From CAZWSX01 sp964636985 (GTDB lineage Bacteria > Planctomycetota > Planctomycetia > Pirellulales > Pirellulaceae): a stretch of DNA of 64,000 nt. Shown here one piece after another: positions 25,029 through 34,505 of the stretch. Numbering within the stretch: the stretch's first letter is position 1; every line of letters starts with the position of its first letter. The position numbers and the translations under genes were made by a program. The stretch covers positions 372,001 through 436,000 of the forward strand of contig CAZWSX010000002.1 in the NCBI GenBank assembly GCA_964636985.1, read 5' to 3'. The notes under the pieces were generated by a model. That model worked only from the letters and a program-made list of their open reading frames with translations. It searched no databases and was not told the DNA's origin.

Positions 25029-26033
25029 TTACCTGGCTGGCCCCTTCTTAGCGAATTCGGCCACATCCTTCGCGGCCTTGGTGGGCGTGCCCGGCTTTTC
25101 GAGGAAGCCGAGGTCTTTGAACCAGTCCACATAGCGGTCGGTCCAAGTGCCAAACGGGATGCCCCCGCGAGCCGTCAGTCCGCCTCCGTGACCGCCGTTG
25201 CCGTAGATGTGCATTTCCAGGTTGGGGACGCCGGCCTTCAGCATCGCCGTGAAGTAGTCGCCTGCCCAAAGGGCGTGGACGCGATCTCCCGAGCCTGCCG
25301 ACGCGATGAAACTGGGCGGAACATTGGCCGGGATTTTCGTCATCGGTTCCTTGGTAAAGGGCGTTGGCCCGGGATAGATCACGCCGACAAAATCGGGCCG
25401 AGCAGAAACCTTAGCGAGCGGATCGCCGGCCTCGCTGTTGGCCTGCTCGAAGTCGTCGAAAAACAGCGCCGTCGGGGCCGACAGCTCCGCACCGGCGGAA
25501 AAGCCCATGATGCCAATTTTGGCCGGGTCTAATTTCCATTCGTCCGCGTGGGCGCGAACCATCCGGATCGCTTGAAAGGCATCGTTCACGGCATCGGTCT
25601 TGGGATCGTAGCCATCGACGCGCAAGCGGTTTCGCAAGACGATTGTCGAGACACCGTACTTCCTGAAGAAGGGGATGAAGTCTCCTCCCTCGGGACCCAC
25701 CCAGAGGATTTGGTGTCCGCCCCCTGGCGCTACGATCACGGCCGCGCCCGTGTTAGCGGGGTCGTCGCCGACCGAGTGGACTTCGATGGACGGGTTGTGA
25801 ATGTTGAGGACATTCACCGTCCGTTCGGGCTTGTTGTTTTTGAACGTGGTGTTGAAGCGCTCCTCTTCATGAATTCGCTCGCGTTTCAGCTTTGGCGAAT
25901 CGGCCGGATAGAGCGACAGCACGACTCCGCCCTGTACGATCGGCTCGGGCACAAACGGCTTGGCTGCGTCTTGTGCCGACGCCGCGCGACACGAAACAAC
26001 CAGCAGAAGCAAGATACCGAGTTGGCTTTTCAT
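25029..26033 (-). CDS. Secreted alpha/beta hydrolase (acetyl esterase-like)
   Basis: A 334-residue protein with a signal peptide (about 1-20, ending AASAQ). The oxyanion region is VAPGGGHQIL, the nucleophile elbow is GFSAGAE (Gly-x-Ser-x-Gly), the probable acid is in SAGSGDRVHA and the His is in GNGGHGGG. This layout matches the BD-FAE/acetyl-xylan-esterase-like hydrolases common in planctomycetes, which deacylate plant or algal polysaccharides or small esters. The substrate is unknown. It is probably transcribed alone: 133 bases separate it from the upstream methyltransferase and 175 bases separate its end from the start of the AAA+ unit. Confidence 0.9.
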   Translation of the reverse strand: MKSQLGILLLLVVSCRAASAQDAAKPFVPEPIVQGGVVLSLYPADSPKLKRERIHEEERFNTTFKNNKPERTVNVLNIHNPSIEVHSVGDDPANTGAAVIVAPGGGHQILWVGPEGGDFIPFFRKYGVSTIVLRNRLRVDGYDPKTDAVNDAFQAIRMVRAHADEWKLDPAKIGIMGFSAGAELSAPTALFFDDFEQANSEAGDPLAKVSARPDFVGVIYPGPTPFTKEPMTKIPANVPPSFIASAGSGDRVHALWAGDYFTAMLKAGVPNLEMHIYGNGGHGGGLTARGGIPFGTWTDRYVDWFKDLGFLEKPGTPTKAAKDVAEFAKKGPAR

Positions 26034-26166
26034 TGCAGCGTCCCTACGACATGGTTGATGTTGTTTGCCTTGAGCTGGCCTTGAATTCAGCTTGCGCCTT
26101 CCGACACCTTAGTTGAACGGGCCACGCAAAGCTTGGCCCGCGCGTGAAAACTTCGACGATTACGCC

Positions 26167-26937
26167 TTACGCTTTTCGTTGGATGCGAAGGAAGTCTTGA
26201 TGGCAGGAGAATCGATAGCGGCCGTCGCTAAGGAAGTGGCTCCGGACGTAGTCTTCGAGTTCCGTGCGTTGCGGCAGTCGCTGGAGCGGGACCAGGTTCA
26301 ACATGAATTCGGCGATGGTGTACGCCGAAGCAAAGTCGTTCGTCTGAATGTGGGCTTCGACCGTGGTGATACGTGTGTCGAACGTGCCGTGCATGTCGTC
26401 GGCGAACTTCCTTGCCAGTACGTCCAAGTCGAACTCCTTTCCCGTGAAGTGCCGGAGCATCCGCATGCAGTCGGTCTCGTGGTTTTGCAGGGCGACAACG
26501 CCAACACCGTTCAGCCCGAGCCAACCGGCCAGGGACTGGAGATTCTCAGCCCACAGGGAGCGATCGATGTAATAAAAGACGTGCGAGCAGAGGACAAAAT
26601 CGGCCTGCGTCCTTGGTTTGGATGCCGTGATCGGCAGCGGCAGAATTTCGGCCGTGGGGCACGACACCTGCAACTTGTCCCGCAGCGAAGCATTAGGCTC
26701 AATGGCGATGGTCTGGCGGAATCGCGGTTCCAGCCGTGCCGTCAGTTCGCCAGTTCCAGCGCCGGCGTCAATGAAGACTTCGCGGTTGGGAAGCTCGGCA
26801 ACCTCGCGATCCAGCCACGCCGTGGCTTTCACCTTCTGATCGGTGTGGGCAAGAAAGACGCCGAAGGCCCTGGTGTAGTCCTCGCTGAGCGAATCGTATT
26901 CGCGCATCAAAGTTGGATCGGACATGGGATTTTTCAT
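26167..26937 (-). CDS. Class I SAM-dependent methyltransferase
   Basis: A 256-residue cytoplasmic protein with the SAM-binding motif I FIDAGAGTGELTARL (about 55-69), acidic motif II in TIAIEPNASL, and a motif IV-like segment ADFVLCSHVFYYI. The N-terminal SEDYTRAFGVFLAHTD and the C-terminal lid helices (LEDYVRSHFLSDGRYRFSCHQDF) are reminiscent of small-molecule N- or O-methyltransferases such as the histamine methyltransferase-like group. The acceptor cannot be told from sequence. It shows no operon partner apart from the downstream esterase, 133 bases away. Confidence 0.85.
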   Translation of the reverse strand: MKNPMSDPTLMREYDSLSEDYTRAFGVFLAHTDQKVKATAWLDREVAELPNREVFIDAGAGTGELTARLEPRFRQTIAIEPNASLRDKLQVSCPTAEILPLPITASKPRTQADFVLCSHVFYYIDRSLWAENLQSLAGWLGLNGVGVVALQNHETDCMRMLRHFTGKEFDLDVLARKFADDMHGTFDTRITTVEAHIQTNDFASAYTIAEFMLNLVPLQRLPQRTELEDYVRSHFLSDGRYRFSCHQDFLRIQRKA

Positions 26938-27477
26938 GGGCTCGAATCTCTCGGACGTCGAACTGCGGCCTCGTGCTTTTCTGTCGGCTCAAACACAAAG
27001 CGGAGTCGGAAACAAGGGTGGTACCAAAGATTCTAAACGTAACAACCCACTCGTTGACGAGTGGGTTGATTGGTGGCCAGTTTTTATCGTCGACCTTCGT
27101 TGAGGAAGAAACGCGAACGCCTTAATGGGGGCTGTTGCTCAAGATTCACGGAATGGGTGATGGTTGCCCTTCGCCTCCGCACAGATTCGATAGCCTCCTA
27201 CCGAGAGGTTCGCCTGCTAGGCGTCTCCTTCCAATATCGCTGCTATTGAAGCTGCAAGAGTTTAGGAAAGTTCAGATCGGATTTGATCCCCCGTTGGAAT
27301 GGTTTAAGCGAGTTACGACTGCGTCTCAAGGCGAGTTTCTTCACTCATCATCGGCTGTGTTGCTCGACTGCGTTGGTCGACTGTGGTACCGCGTTCTCCG
27401 TCGAACTACATTCACGGAGAGGTGGGTCCGCGGATTACGGTTGCCGGCAACGGAATGTCGATCGCGGAGTGGATTTG
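26938..27477. other. Intergenic region upstream of the kinase-FGE gene
   Basis: 540 bases between divergent genes. Frames open here have poor codon usage and look like shadows. The region contains the palindrome at 27043-27068 and presumably promoters in both directions. A frame upstream of the kinase start (27283-27477) is open but reads as Cys-rich noise, so the kinase start was placed at 27478. I see no tRNA or other RNA gene. Confidence 0.6.
27043..27068. repeat. Perfect 11-bp inverted repeat
   Basis: CAACCCACTCG (27043-27053) and CGAGTGGGTTG (27058-27068) flank a four-base TTGA loop. No T run follows on either strand. It lies between two divergent genes, so an operator or a structured leader is more likely than a terminator. 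Confidence 0.6.
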
Positions 27478-30396
27478 ATGGAACAGACCGTCGACTTTCA
27501 GCGAAGCTGTCCGCCAGCGGAACTGTGGCATCAGTTTGCGTCCAACCGAGTTACGGGCGAAACCAAACTCGCGATGGATCGCCACCTCGCGATCTGCCCG
27601 ACGTGTTCGCAGATTCTCACGGCGATCACCCTGTCGAGCGGAGATGCGACTTCGGCCGTCGCACGCTCGTCAACAAAAGGTCGGAACGATTCCAAAGAGC
27701 AGTCCCGCGATCGAAATGCGAAAGTAGGTTCAAATCCACCTGCGACAAAGCCGCTTCCTACGATCGGCAATTATGAGATTCTTGAGGAGATCGCTCGCGG
27801 TGGAATGGGTGTCGTCTTCAAGGCGCGGCATCTTACGCTTGGCCGGATCGCAGCGCTAAAGCTGATCAAAGCGGGGGATATCGCTGACGCTGAAGATGTC
27901 CAGAGATTCCACGCGGAAGCATCGGCCGCCGCGCTCTTGGACCATCCGAACATTGTTCCGATCTACGAGGCCGGACAGCACGACGGCCACCATTTTTTCT
28001 CGATGGCCTTTGTCGAGGGTCAGAGTCTGGCGAAGCAGCTCGCGACGGGACCCTTGCCACCCCGCACGGCAACGGAGTTGGTGTTGAACGTGGCTCGCGC
28101 GATTGCTTATGCCCACGGTCGTGGCGTTGTCCATCGCGACCTCAAGCCCGGCAATATCTTGTTGGACAGGAATGGGGAGCCACGCGTTACCGACTTCGGC
28201 CTTGCGAAACGCTTAAGTACGGAGGCCGAAGGTCTGACTGTCACGGGACAGGTCTTAGGCACTCCCAGCTACATGCCACCCGAGCAAGCGGCCGGCAAGA
28301 CCGACGTCGGGCCACTGGCGGATGTCTACTCGCTCGGTGCCGTCCTCTACGCGCTGCTCACGGGGCGACCGCCATTCCTCTCAGCCACCGTGATGGACAT
28401 GCTACTTGCGGTATTGAACGAAGAGCCCATCGCGCCGCGGAAATTGAACCGCAGCGTGCCACTCGATCTGAACACAATTTGCCTCAAATGCCTGGAAAAG
28501 GAACCTCACCGTCGCTATGGCTCCGCGAGCCAACTCGCCGACGAACTGCAGCGCTATCTCAACGGCGAGCCGATCTTGGCACGGCCAATCAGCAGCATGG
28601 AACGTGCTGCGCGCTGGATCGCGCGTTACCCCAAAACGGTCGGCGCAGTTGGCGCCGGGCTGCTTGTGGTTGTGCTTTTGGCGTTGTTTGTTTCGTCGCA
28701 AATGCGGGCTGCCCGCGAGGAAAACGACTTTCGCCGCGCCGAATCGCTCGTAGAAGCGGTATTGACCGCGCCGGCCGATGCCGTGCCCTACGCTGTGGAA
28801 AACGTGAGGCCACTCAGTCGCCAGGCGATGCCGATTCTGCGCGAGCGGTTTGGCGACGAGAGTCGAGAGCCGATCCAGCGGCTCCACGCTGCACTGGCTC
28901 TCGCCGCCATGGGAGAAGTGAACGAGCCGTTCTTGGTCGATGCGATCGTGAACTCCTCACTGGCCGAGTGCCGCGGCATTCTTATCGCGCTGGCGCAAAA
29001 TCGCGAGACGGCCATACCGCGGCTTACAGCTCGCGCTGCGCGGGAAACAAAACCGGAAACCAGGGTCCGGTTGGCGTTGTCGTTGCTCGAGTTAGGGGAC
29101 GAGACCCTGGCTCGTGAACTGGTGAAAGAATCGACTGACCCCGCATTGCGTACCGCATTTATCCACAAAGGAGTGGCCACTTGGCTCGTGAGTGTGGCCA
29201 AGCCCTTACAAGAAACGACGGACGCGGCGTTGCGATACAGCTTATGTGTGGGACTTGGGTTATCGCCGCCTGAGCGGTTCTCCAACGTCGAGAAGAAGGA
29301 ACTCGGCGAAGTCCTCGCGAAGCTCTACCTGGAATCTCCCGATGGCGCCACTCACAGCGCCGCAGGCTGGGCGATTCGGCAATGGCAGATCGAACTTCCC
29401 AAGCCTCCGCGGGAAAAATTGACCGAAAAGCCTGTTAGACGAGACTGGTTTCAAAACACGCAGGGCATAACTTTGCTGCGCATCCCCGATGGTACGTACA
29501 TGATGGGGGTCGATTGGGTTCCGGTGGAGACTCTCGCCGGCAAGCCCCCGAAGCACGCTGGCGGAACCCCGTTGCGCGCCGCGATGACGGTTGCATCAGG
29601 CCCGGGCGGGATGGCGACCGCCAATGGCGGAACCGGCACGCGCGTAAAGGTGACACTGACGCGGACCTTCTGGTTAGCTAGTCACGAAGTGACGGTCGCC
29701 CAGTTTGAAACGTTCCGGCACGACGCGAAGTACTTTGACCTATTCCCCGACGAGCGACTGAGTGAAAAGGTCACTGGCTACAGCAAGGAGGTTGGCAACA
29801 CCGCCGATAACCCCATGCAGAATCTGACCTGGGTGGATGCGGCCCTCTACTGCAATTGGTTGAGCCGGCAGGAAGGATTGACGCCTTGCTACGAGCGATT
29901 GGCACCCAAGGAGCGAAGCAATGCGGACGAAAGGAAAGCCGCCATCGACGTCGTGGAATGGAACCTCAACCAGCAGTCCAACGGCTATCGGCTGCCAACC
30001 GAAGCGGAGTGGGAATACGCCTGCCGGGCGAGTGCCGATACCATGTTCTGTTTCGGCAACGACGAGTCGCTCCTGGGAACCTACGCTGTCTATCTGGTGA
30101 ACTCCACCCGAGGCGCCTTACCGGTGGGGAGCAAACTTCCCAATCTCTGGGGGCTATTTGATATGCACGGCAACGTCGATGAGTGGTGTCAGGACCGCTT
30201 CGTTGCGAAGTTCCCGGGTGGCCAAGATCCCCTGGTGAGCGACGCGCCCTTTGGAGTCGCGGTTCGCGGCGGCAACTGGAGCAGTGTATCCCAGTCGTGC
30301 CAATCGGCAATTCACTACGGGACCGCATCGACGAGTCATACCCCCATCTTGGGTTTCCGAGTGGCCCTGGTTCAGCCAGCGCCAGCAAGCCATTAA
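27478..30396 (+). CDS. Membrane Ser/Thr protein kinase fused to a formylglycine-generating-enzyme-like (SUMF1) domain
   Basis: A 972-residue protein. The N-terminus (about 10-40) looks like a zinc-binding anti-sigma-type segment (MDRHLAICPTCSQIL). The kinase domain (about 100-365) has GGMGVVFKA, the Lys in AALKLIK, HRD at 219-221 (VVHRDLKPGN), DFG (VTDFGLAK) and PPEQ for APE, so it appears active. One membrane helix follows (about 387-407). The outer part has helical-repeat-like sequence (about 430-640), then a sulfatase-modifying-factor-like domain (about 655-965): ASHEVTVAQFETF, GYRLPTEAEWEYACR, LFDMHGNVDEWCQD, VRGGNWSS, LGFRV. The start at ATG 27478 has GGAG nearby. Such fusions are typical of planctomycetes; whether the outer domain is catalytic is unknown. 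Confidence 0.9.
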   Translation: MEQTVDFQRSCPPAELWHQFASNRVTGETKLAMDRHLAICPTCSQILTAITLSSGDATSAVARSSTKGRNDSKEQSRDRNAKVGSNPPATKPLPTIGNYEILEEIARGGMGVVFKARHLTLGRIAALKLIKAGDIADAEDVQRFHAEASAAALLDHPNIVPIYEAGQHDGHHFFSMAFVEGQSLAKQLATGPLPPRTATELVLNVARAIAYAHGRGVVHRDLKPGNILLDRNGEPRVTDFGLAKRLSTEAEGLTVTGQVLGTPSYMPPEQAAGKTDVGPLADVYSLGAVLYALLTGRPPFLSATVMDMLLAVLNEEPIAPRKLNRSVPLDLNTICLKCLEKEPHRRYGSASQLADELQRYLNGEPILARPISSMERAARWIARYPKTVGAVGAGLLVVVLLALFVSSQMRAAREENDFRRAESLVEAVLTAPADAVPYAVENVRPLSRQAMPILRERFGDESREPIQRLHAALALAAMGEVNEPFLVDAIVNSSLAECRGILIALAQNRETAIPRLTARAARETKPETRVRLALSLLELGDETLARELVKESTDPALRTAFIHKGVATWLVSVAKPLQETTDAALRYSLCVGLGLSPPERFSNVEKKELGEVLAKLYLESPDGATHSAAGWAIRQWQIELPKPPREKLTEKPVRRDWFQNTQGITLLRIPDGTYMMGVDWVPVETLAGKPPKHAGGTPLRAAMTVASGPGGMATANGGTGTRVKVTLTRTFWLASHEVTVAQFETFRHDAKYFDLFPDERLSEKVTGYSKEVGNTADNPMQNLTWVDAALYCNWLSRQEGLTPCYERLAPKERSNADERKAAIDVVEWNLNQQSNGYRLPTEAEWEYACRASADTMFCFGNDESLLGTYAVYLVNSTRGALPVGSKLPNLWGLFDMHGNVDEWCQDRFVAKFPGGQDPLVSDAPFGVAVRGGNWSSVSQSCQSAIHYGTASTSHTPILGFRVALVQPAPASH

Positions 30397-30411
30397 CGAT
30401 TGAGTTGGGCG

Positions 30412-30430
30412 GGGCAGTTTGAAACTGCCC
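30412..30430 (+). terminator. Stem-loop after the kinase gene, possible terminator
   Basis: GGGCAGTTT (30412-30420) and AAACTGCCC (30422-30430) form a near-perfect palindrome 16 bases after the stop codon. There is no T run, so an intrinsic terminator is not certain. Confidence 0.4.
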
Positions 30431-30971
30431 GCTGCCGCGCGTTGACCAGACGTGTCAGCGTTAATTTAAGAATGAACCGTGGACCCAAGCCGCTTCTGTG
30501 GCGGTGGCACCCGGAATGCCTGCTCCGTCATCGCGGGATTTTCATTGCATTGACCCTGCCATGAGAAAGTTCTCCCTCTCGGCCCGTCAACGACGGGCCA
30601 TGGTTCGCGATTTGTTTGTCTACCACGCGCTGGCAGTGAAGCGCCGCCGCTCAAGGAAAGCCAAACGACCTGCGGATCGCCAAGCTTCAAAGCCTGCTGC
30701 AGGCAGCCGATCGCATTGCGCGAGTGTTAAGGCCTGACGTTTTTCGGGCTCGCCGACCGATCGCAGACGCGATGCAAACGTTTCAGAACGCTTCGATCCT
30801 CAGACAGGAGATGTCACTCCGGCTCCAGGAAGTCATTGAACCGGCATTGAATTTGCATCATCGCATTCGCGTTTGGGCGCTTCGAGGAAGCACCGCGTGC
30901 CCGAGCGCGCGACGCGTTTATTCACTCTGCCGGAACACGCCGATCTTCCCTGGTTATTGGAGAGCCGGATC
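30431..30971. other. Intergenic region with a possible frameshifted small gene
   Basis: 541 bases between the kinase and TreS. From ATG 30561 one frame reads MRKFSLSARQRRAMVRDLFV and stays basic and helical. After about 30660 a different frame (the one of GTG 30724) reads like protein (DLRIAKLQSLLQAADRIARV, then a further helical stretch). Together they could be one small helical protein broken by a frameshift, or chance coding. I assign no function and see no RNA gene. Confidence 0.3.
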
Positions 30972-32615
30972 ATGTTAGGCGACGATTCCCAGCCTGATTG
31001 GTATAAGGACGCGATCTTCTACCAGGTGTACGTGCGAGGATTTCAGGACAGCACCAAGGATGGCAGCGGTGATTTGCGGGGCGTGATCGAACGGCTCGAC
31101 TACCTGCGCGACCTAGGCGTCGATTGCCTTTGGCTGATGCCGATCTTCCAATCGCCGCTACGAGACGATGGCTACGACGTCTCGGATTTCAAACAGATCG
31201 ACCCGACCATTGGCACAGTAGCCGACTTTGAAAAGCTCACCGAAGCAGCGCACCAGCGGGGCATTCGGATTATCTCCGATCTTGTGGTGAGCCATACATC
31301 CGACCAGCACGCCTGGTTTCAGGCGGCCCGGCGCGATCGGTACTCGCCGTATCGGGACTATTACGTCTGGAGCGACACCGACACGAAGTTTCCTGACGCG
31401 AGAATCATCTTCACCGATACCGAGCGATCGAATTGGACTTGGGATCACGAAGCTCGCCAGTACTTTTGGCATCGTTTCTTCAGCCATCAACCTGATCTCA
31501 ACTACGACAACCCAGCCGTTCGGCAGGAGATGCTCGACATCATGGCCTTTTGGCTCGAACGAGGAATCGACGGATTTCGCGTCGACGCGGTTCCCTATCT
31601 CATCGAACGCGAGGGAACCAATTGCGAGAACCTGCCGGAAACGCACGCCTTCTGTAAAGAGATGCGCCGCTTGGTGGACGAGCGCTATCCCGGCACGCTC
31701 CTTTTGGCCGAGGCCAATCAATGGCCTTCGGAACTCGTCAATTACTTTGGCGACGGAGACGAGTTCCACATGGCGTTCAACTTCCCGCTGATGCCGCGGA
31801 TGTTTTCCGCGATTCGCAGGGAGCAAGCCCGGCCGATCATCGAGATCATCGAGAGTCTGCCCAGCATTCCGACATCTTGCCAGTGGGCGGTCTTTCTTCG
31901 CAACCATGACGAGCTCACCCTCGAAATGGTGACCGATGCCGAACGGGACTATATGTACAGCGAGTACGCGAAGGACCCGCGGATGCGGCTGAACGTGGGA
32001 ATTCGCCGCCGCCTTGCGCCGCTGATGCAAAACGGGCGCCGCCAAATCGAGTTGCTCTACAGTCTTCTGTTCACCATGCCTGGTAGTCCGGTCGTCTACT
32101 ACGGCGATGAAATTGGGATGGGCGACAACATCTACTTGGGGGATCGGAATGGAGTTCGCACCCCCATGCAATGGTCGGGTGACCGCAATGCCGGCTTCTC
32201 CGGCGCTGATCCCTCGCAACTCTATCAACCGCTCATTCTGGACCCGATCTACAACTACCAGGCGATCAACGTCGAATCGCAGTTGCGATCGCCAACGTCG
32301 CTATTGCTTTGGTTGCGGCGTTTGATTCAGGTTCGCAAGGCGTTCCCGGTATTCGGTCGCGGAACGTCGCAGTTCATTAACTGTGAGAATCCACACGTCG
32401 TCGCGTACGTTCGCTCGTATCGTGAGCAAGTGGTTTTGATCGTCGCTAATCTTTCGCGATTCGCACAGCCCGTCCGTCTCGAGTTATCGCAGTTCGACGG
32501 CTGCATCCCGGTGGAAATGCTCGGCAATCAAAAGTTTCCCAACGTCACGGCTGAGCCGTATTTTCTCAGCCTTGGGCCGCACGGTTTTTATTGGTTTCGG
32601 CTTGAGCGGTCGTGA
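30972..32615 (+). CDS. treS: Trehalose synthase (maltose alpha-D-glucosyltransferase)
   Basis: A 547-residue GH13 enzyme that interconverts maltose and trehalose in the cytoplasm. The start at ATG 30972 gives the standard TreS N-terminus DWYKDAIFYQVYVRGFQDS; the open frame begins 33 codons earlier without homology. Catalytic residues: nucleophile D205 (GFRVDAVPYLIER, a TreS hallmark), acid/base E247 (LLAEANQWP) and D313 (RNHDELTLEM). The segment YMYSEYAKDPRMRLNVGIRRRLAPL is diagnostic of TreS. Length is normal for the bacterial enzyme without the fused maltokinase. It opens a row of five same-strand GH13 genes, although 182 bases separate it from the next. Confidence 0.95.
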   Translation: MLGDDSQPDWYKDAIFYQVYVRGFQDSTKDGSGDLRGVIERLDYLRDLGVDCLWLMPIFQSPLRDDGYDVSDFKQIDPTIGTVADFEKLTEAAHQRGIRIISDLVVSHTSDQHAWFQAARRDRYSPYRDYYVWSDTDTKFPDARIIFTDTERSNWTWDHEARQYFWHRFFSHQPDLNYDNPAVRQEMLDIMAFWLERGIDGFRVDAVPYLIEREGTNCENLPETHAFCKEMRRLVDERYPGTLLLAEANQWPSELVNYFGDGDEFHMAFNFPLMPRMFSAIRREQARPIIEIIESLPSIPTSCQWAVFLRNHDELTLEMVTDAERDYMYSEYAKDPRMRLNVGIRRRLAPLMQNGRRQIELLYSLLFTMPGSPVVYYGDEIGMGDNIYLGDRNGVRTPMQWSGDRNAGFSGADPSQLYQPLILDPIYNYQAINVESQLRSPTSLLLWLRRLIQVRKAFPVFGRGTSQFINCENPHVVAYVRSYREQVVLIVANLSRFAQPVRLELSQFDGCIPVEMLGNQKFPNVTAEPYFLSLGPHGFYWFRLERS

Positions 32616-32750
32616 TTCGGGCACGCTGGACGATTTTCGTTCAACCGCTCTCGATGACGCGTGCGTTCTGATCTTACATCCTTCGCGCCCTCTCCCGGCA
32701 CGCCCTTTGCCCTTATTGAGACTCAAACTGAGTCGAAACCGCGCGCGAAA

Positions 32751-32778
32751 CGTTGCTAGGCCTGAGAGGCTAGCAACG
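32751..32778 (+). promoter_or_regulatory. Stem-loop 20 bases upstream of the oligo-1,6-glucosidase start
   Basis: CGTTGCTAG (32751-32759) pairs with CTAGCAACG (32770-32778), with an inner CCT/AGG stem. It lies just before the AAGGGA ribosome binding site (32786-32791). A smaller palindrome, GACTCA-AAC-TGAGTC, is at 32720-32734. Position suggests an mRNA leader element or operator; function is inferred. Confidence 0.45.
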
Positions 32779-32797
32779 CAATTTCAAGGGAGTGGTC

Positions 32798-34492
32798 ATG
32801 AGGCGGAGATGGTGGAAGGAAGGCGTGGTCTATCAGATCTATCCTCGCAGCTTCATGGACTCCAACGGCGACGGTGTCGGCGACTTGGCTGGCATCTGCG
32901 AAAAGCTTGACTATCTCAAGAGCCTTGGCGTCGACATCATCTGGCTGTCGCCGGTCTTCCCATCGCCCAACGACGACAACGGTTACGACATCAGCGACTA
33001 TCGCGGAATCCAGCCGGAGTTTGGGACGTTCGCTGATTGGGAGCGGCTCCTCAAAGGCTTGCACGATCGTGACATGCGGCTGTTGATGGACCTGGTCGCC
33101 AATCATACATCGGACGAGCACTCTTGGTTTGTCGAGTCGCGGAAGTCGAAGGACAATCCGTATCGCGACTACTACATCTGGCGGCCGCCATCGGCCGAGG
33201 GTGAGCCGAACAATTGGGTCTCCTGCTTCGGCGGCTCGGCTTGGCAATTCGATGAGACGACGGGCGAGTATTTCTTGCACCTCTTCTCGCGTAAACAGCC
33301 CGACCTGAACTGGGAAAACCCGCGCGTCCGTCAGGAAATCTACGACATCATGACATGGTGGCTCAACCACGGCGTGGATGGCTTCCGCATGGATGTCATC
33401 AACATGATTTCGAAAGTGCCCGGGTTGCCGAACGCACCGGCGCTTTTGCCTGGGCGCTATCAGTGGGGCGGGCAGTACTTTTTGCACGGGCCGCGGCTGC
33501 TCGAATTTTTGCAGGAGATGAAAAGCCAGGTCCTATCTCGCTACGACATTTTCACCGTCGGCGAAGCGCCAGGCGTTACCACCGAGCACGCTCTGGATAT
33601 CACGCAGGAAGAAGGCGGTTCGCTGAACATGCTGTTCCAGTTCGAGCACATGGACCTGGACCGCCCCAGCGATTGTGGCGAACTAGGCAAATGGCAAGTT
33701 CATCCTTGGGAGCTGCTCGGGATGAAGCGCGTCATCAGCCGATGGCAGAAGGATTTGGACGGCAGAGCGTGGAATAGTTTTTACCTGTCGAATCACGACC
33801 AGCCGCGATCCGTCTCGCGATTTGGCAACGACCAGGAGTATCGCGTCGAGTCGGCAAAAATGCTGGCCACGTTCGTGCATCTTCTGCACGGAACGCCTTA
33901 CGTCTACCAAGGTGAAGAGATCGGCATGACCAATGCGAAATTCAGTTCCATCGCAGACTACCAGGACATCGAGACGCTGAATTTCTACCGCGAATGGGTT
34001 GTCGAGCGGGGAAACGATGCCGCGACAATCCTTACCGCGATTCAGGCCAAGAGTCGCGACAATGCGCGGACGCCTGTGCAGTGGAACGATTCGCCACAAG
34101 CAGGATTTACAACCGGTACGCCGTGGCTGAAGGTCAATCCGAACTACCAACAGGTCAATGTAAAAGACGCGCTGGCGGACCCCGACTCGATCTTTCATTA
34201 CTATCGCCGGCTCATCGGACTGCGGAAGAAGTACCCGATTGTTGTGTACGGGTCGTACGACTTGCTGCTGGAGTCGGACACACAGATCTACGCCTTTTTG
34301 CGCAAGTTGGAGTCGGAGATCTGGTTGGTGATTCTCAACTTTTCGCCTGCTGAGGCCGTGTTCGCCTTGCCGTCGCACATCGCCAAGACGATGCAACAGC
34401 TGATGATCAGCAACTATTCGGTGGAGGAACAAGAGGCCATCGAAGTCCTAACGCTGAAGCCCTACGAAGCGCGCGTGTATCGAGTGAGTTGA
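32798..34492 (+). CDS. Oligo-1,6-glucosidase-type alpha-glucosidase (GH13)
   Basis: A 564-residue GH13 subfamily 31-type enzyme. The start at ATG 32798 has AAGGGA six bases upstream. The N-terminus WWKEGVVYQIYPRSFMDSNGDGVGDL is typical. Catalytic residues: D199 in GFRMDVINM, E256 in TVGEAPG, and the third acid in SNHDQPRS. The residue after the nucleophile is V200, the position known to favour alpha-1,6 linkages (isomaltose, panose) in oligo-1,6-glucosidases, whereas alpha-1,4-glucosidases usually have Ala or Thr. No signal peptide is seen, so it acts in the cytoplasm on short oligosaccharides. It is followed after 13 bases by a second alpha-glucosidase. Confidence 0.92.
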   Translation: MRRRWWKEGVVYQIYPRSFMDSNGDGVGDLAGICEKLDYLKSLGVDIIWLSPVFPSPNDDNGYDISDYRGIQPEFGTFADWERLLKGLHDRDMRLLMDLVANHTSDEHSWFVESRKSKDNPYRDYYIWRPPSAEGEPNNWVSCFGGSAWQFDETTGEYFLHLFSRKQPDLNWENPRVRQEIYDIMTWWLNHGVDGFRMDVINMISKVPGLPNAPALLPGRYQWGGQYFLHGPRLLEFLQEMKSQVLSRYDIFTVGEAPGVTTEHALDITQEEGGSLNMLFQFEHMDLDRPSDCGELGKWQVHPWELLGMKRVISRWQKDLDGRAWNSFYLSNHDQPRSVSRFGNDQEYRVESAKMLATFVHLLHGTPYVYQGEEIGMTNAKFSSIADYQDIETLNFYREWVVERGNDAATILTAIQAKSRDNARTPVQWNDSPQAGFTTGTPWLKVNPNYQQVNVKDALADPDSIFHYYRRLIGLRKKYPIVVYGSYDLLLESDTQIYAFLRKLESEIWLVILNFSPAEAVFALPSHIAKTMQQLMISNYSVEEQEAIEVLTLKPYEARVYRVS

Positions 34493-34505
34493 ATTGGGAG
34501 CGACG

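Noticed and set aside
27043..27068. Rho-independent terminator
   Set aside because: The stem is perfect, but no T run follows on either strand and neither neighbouring gene ends here.
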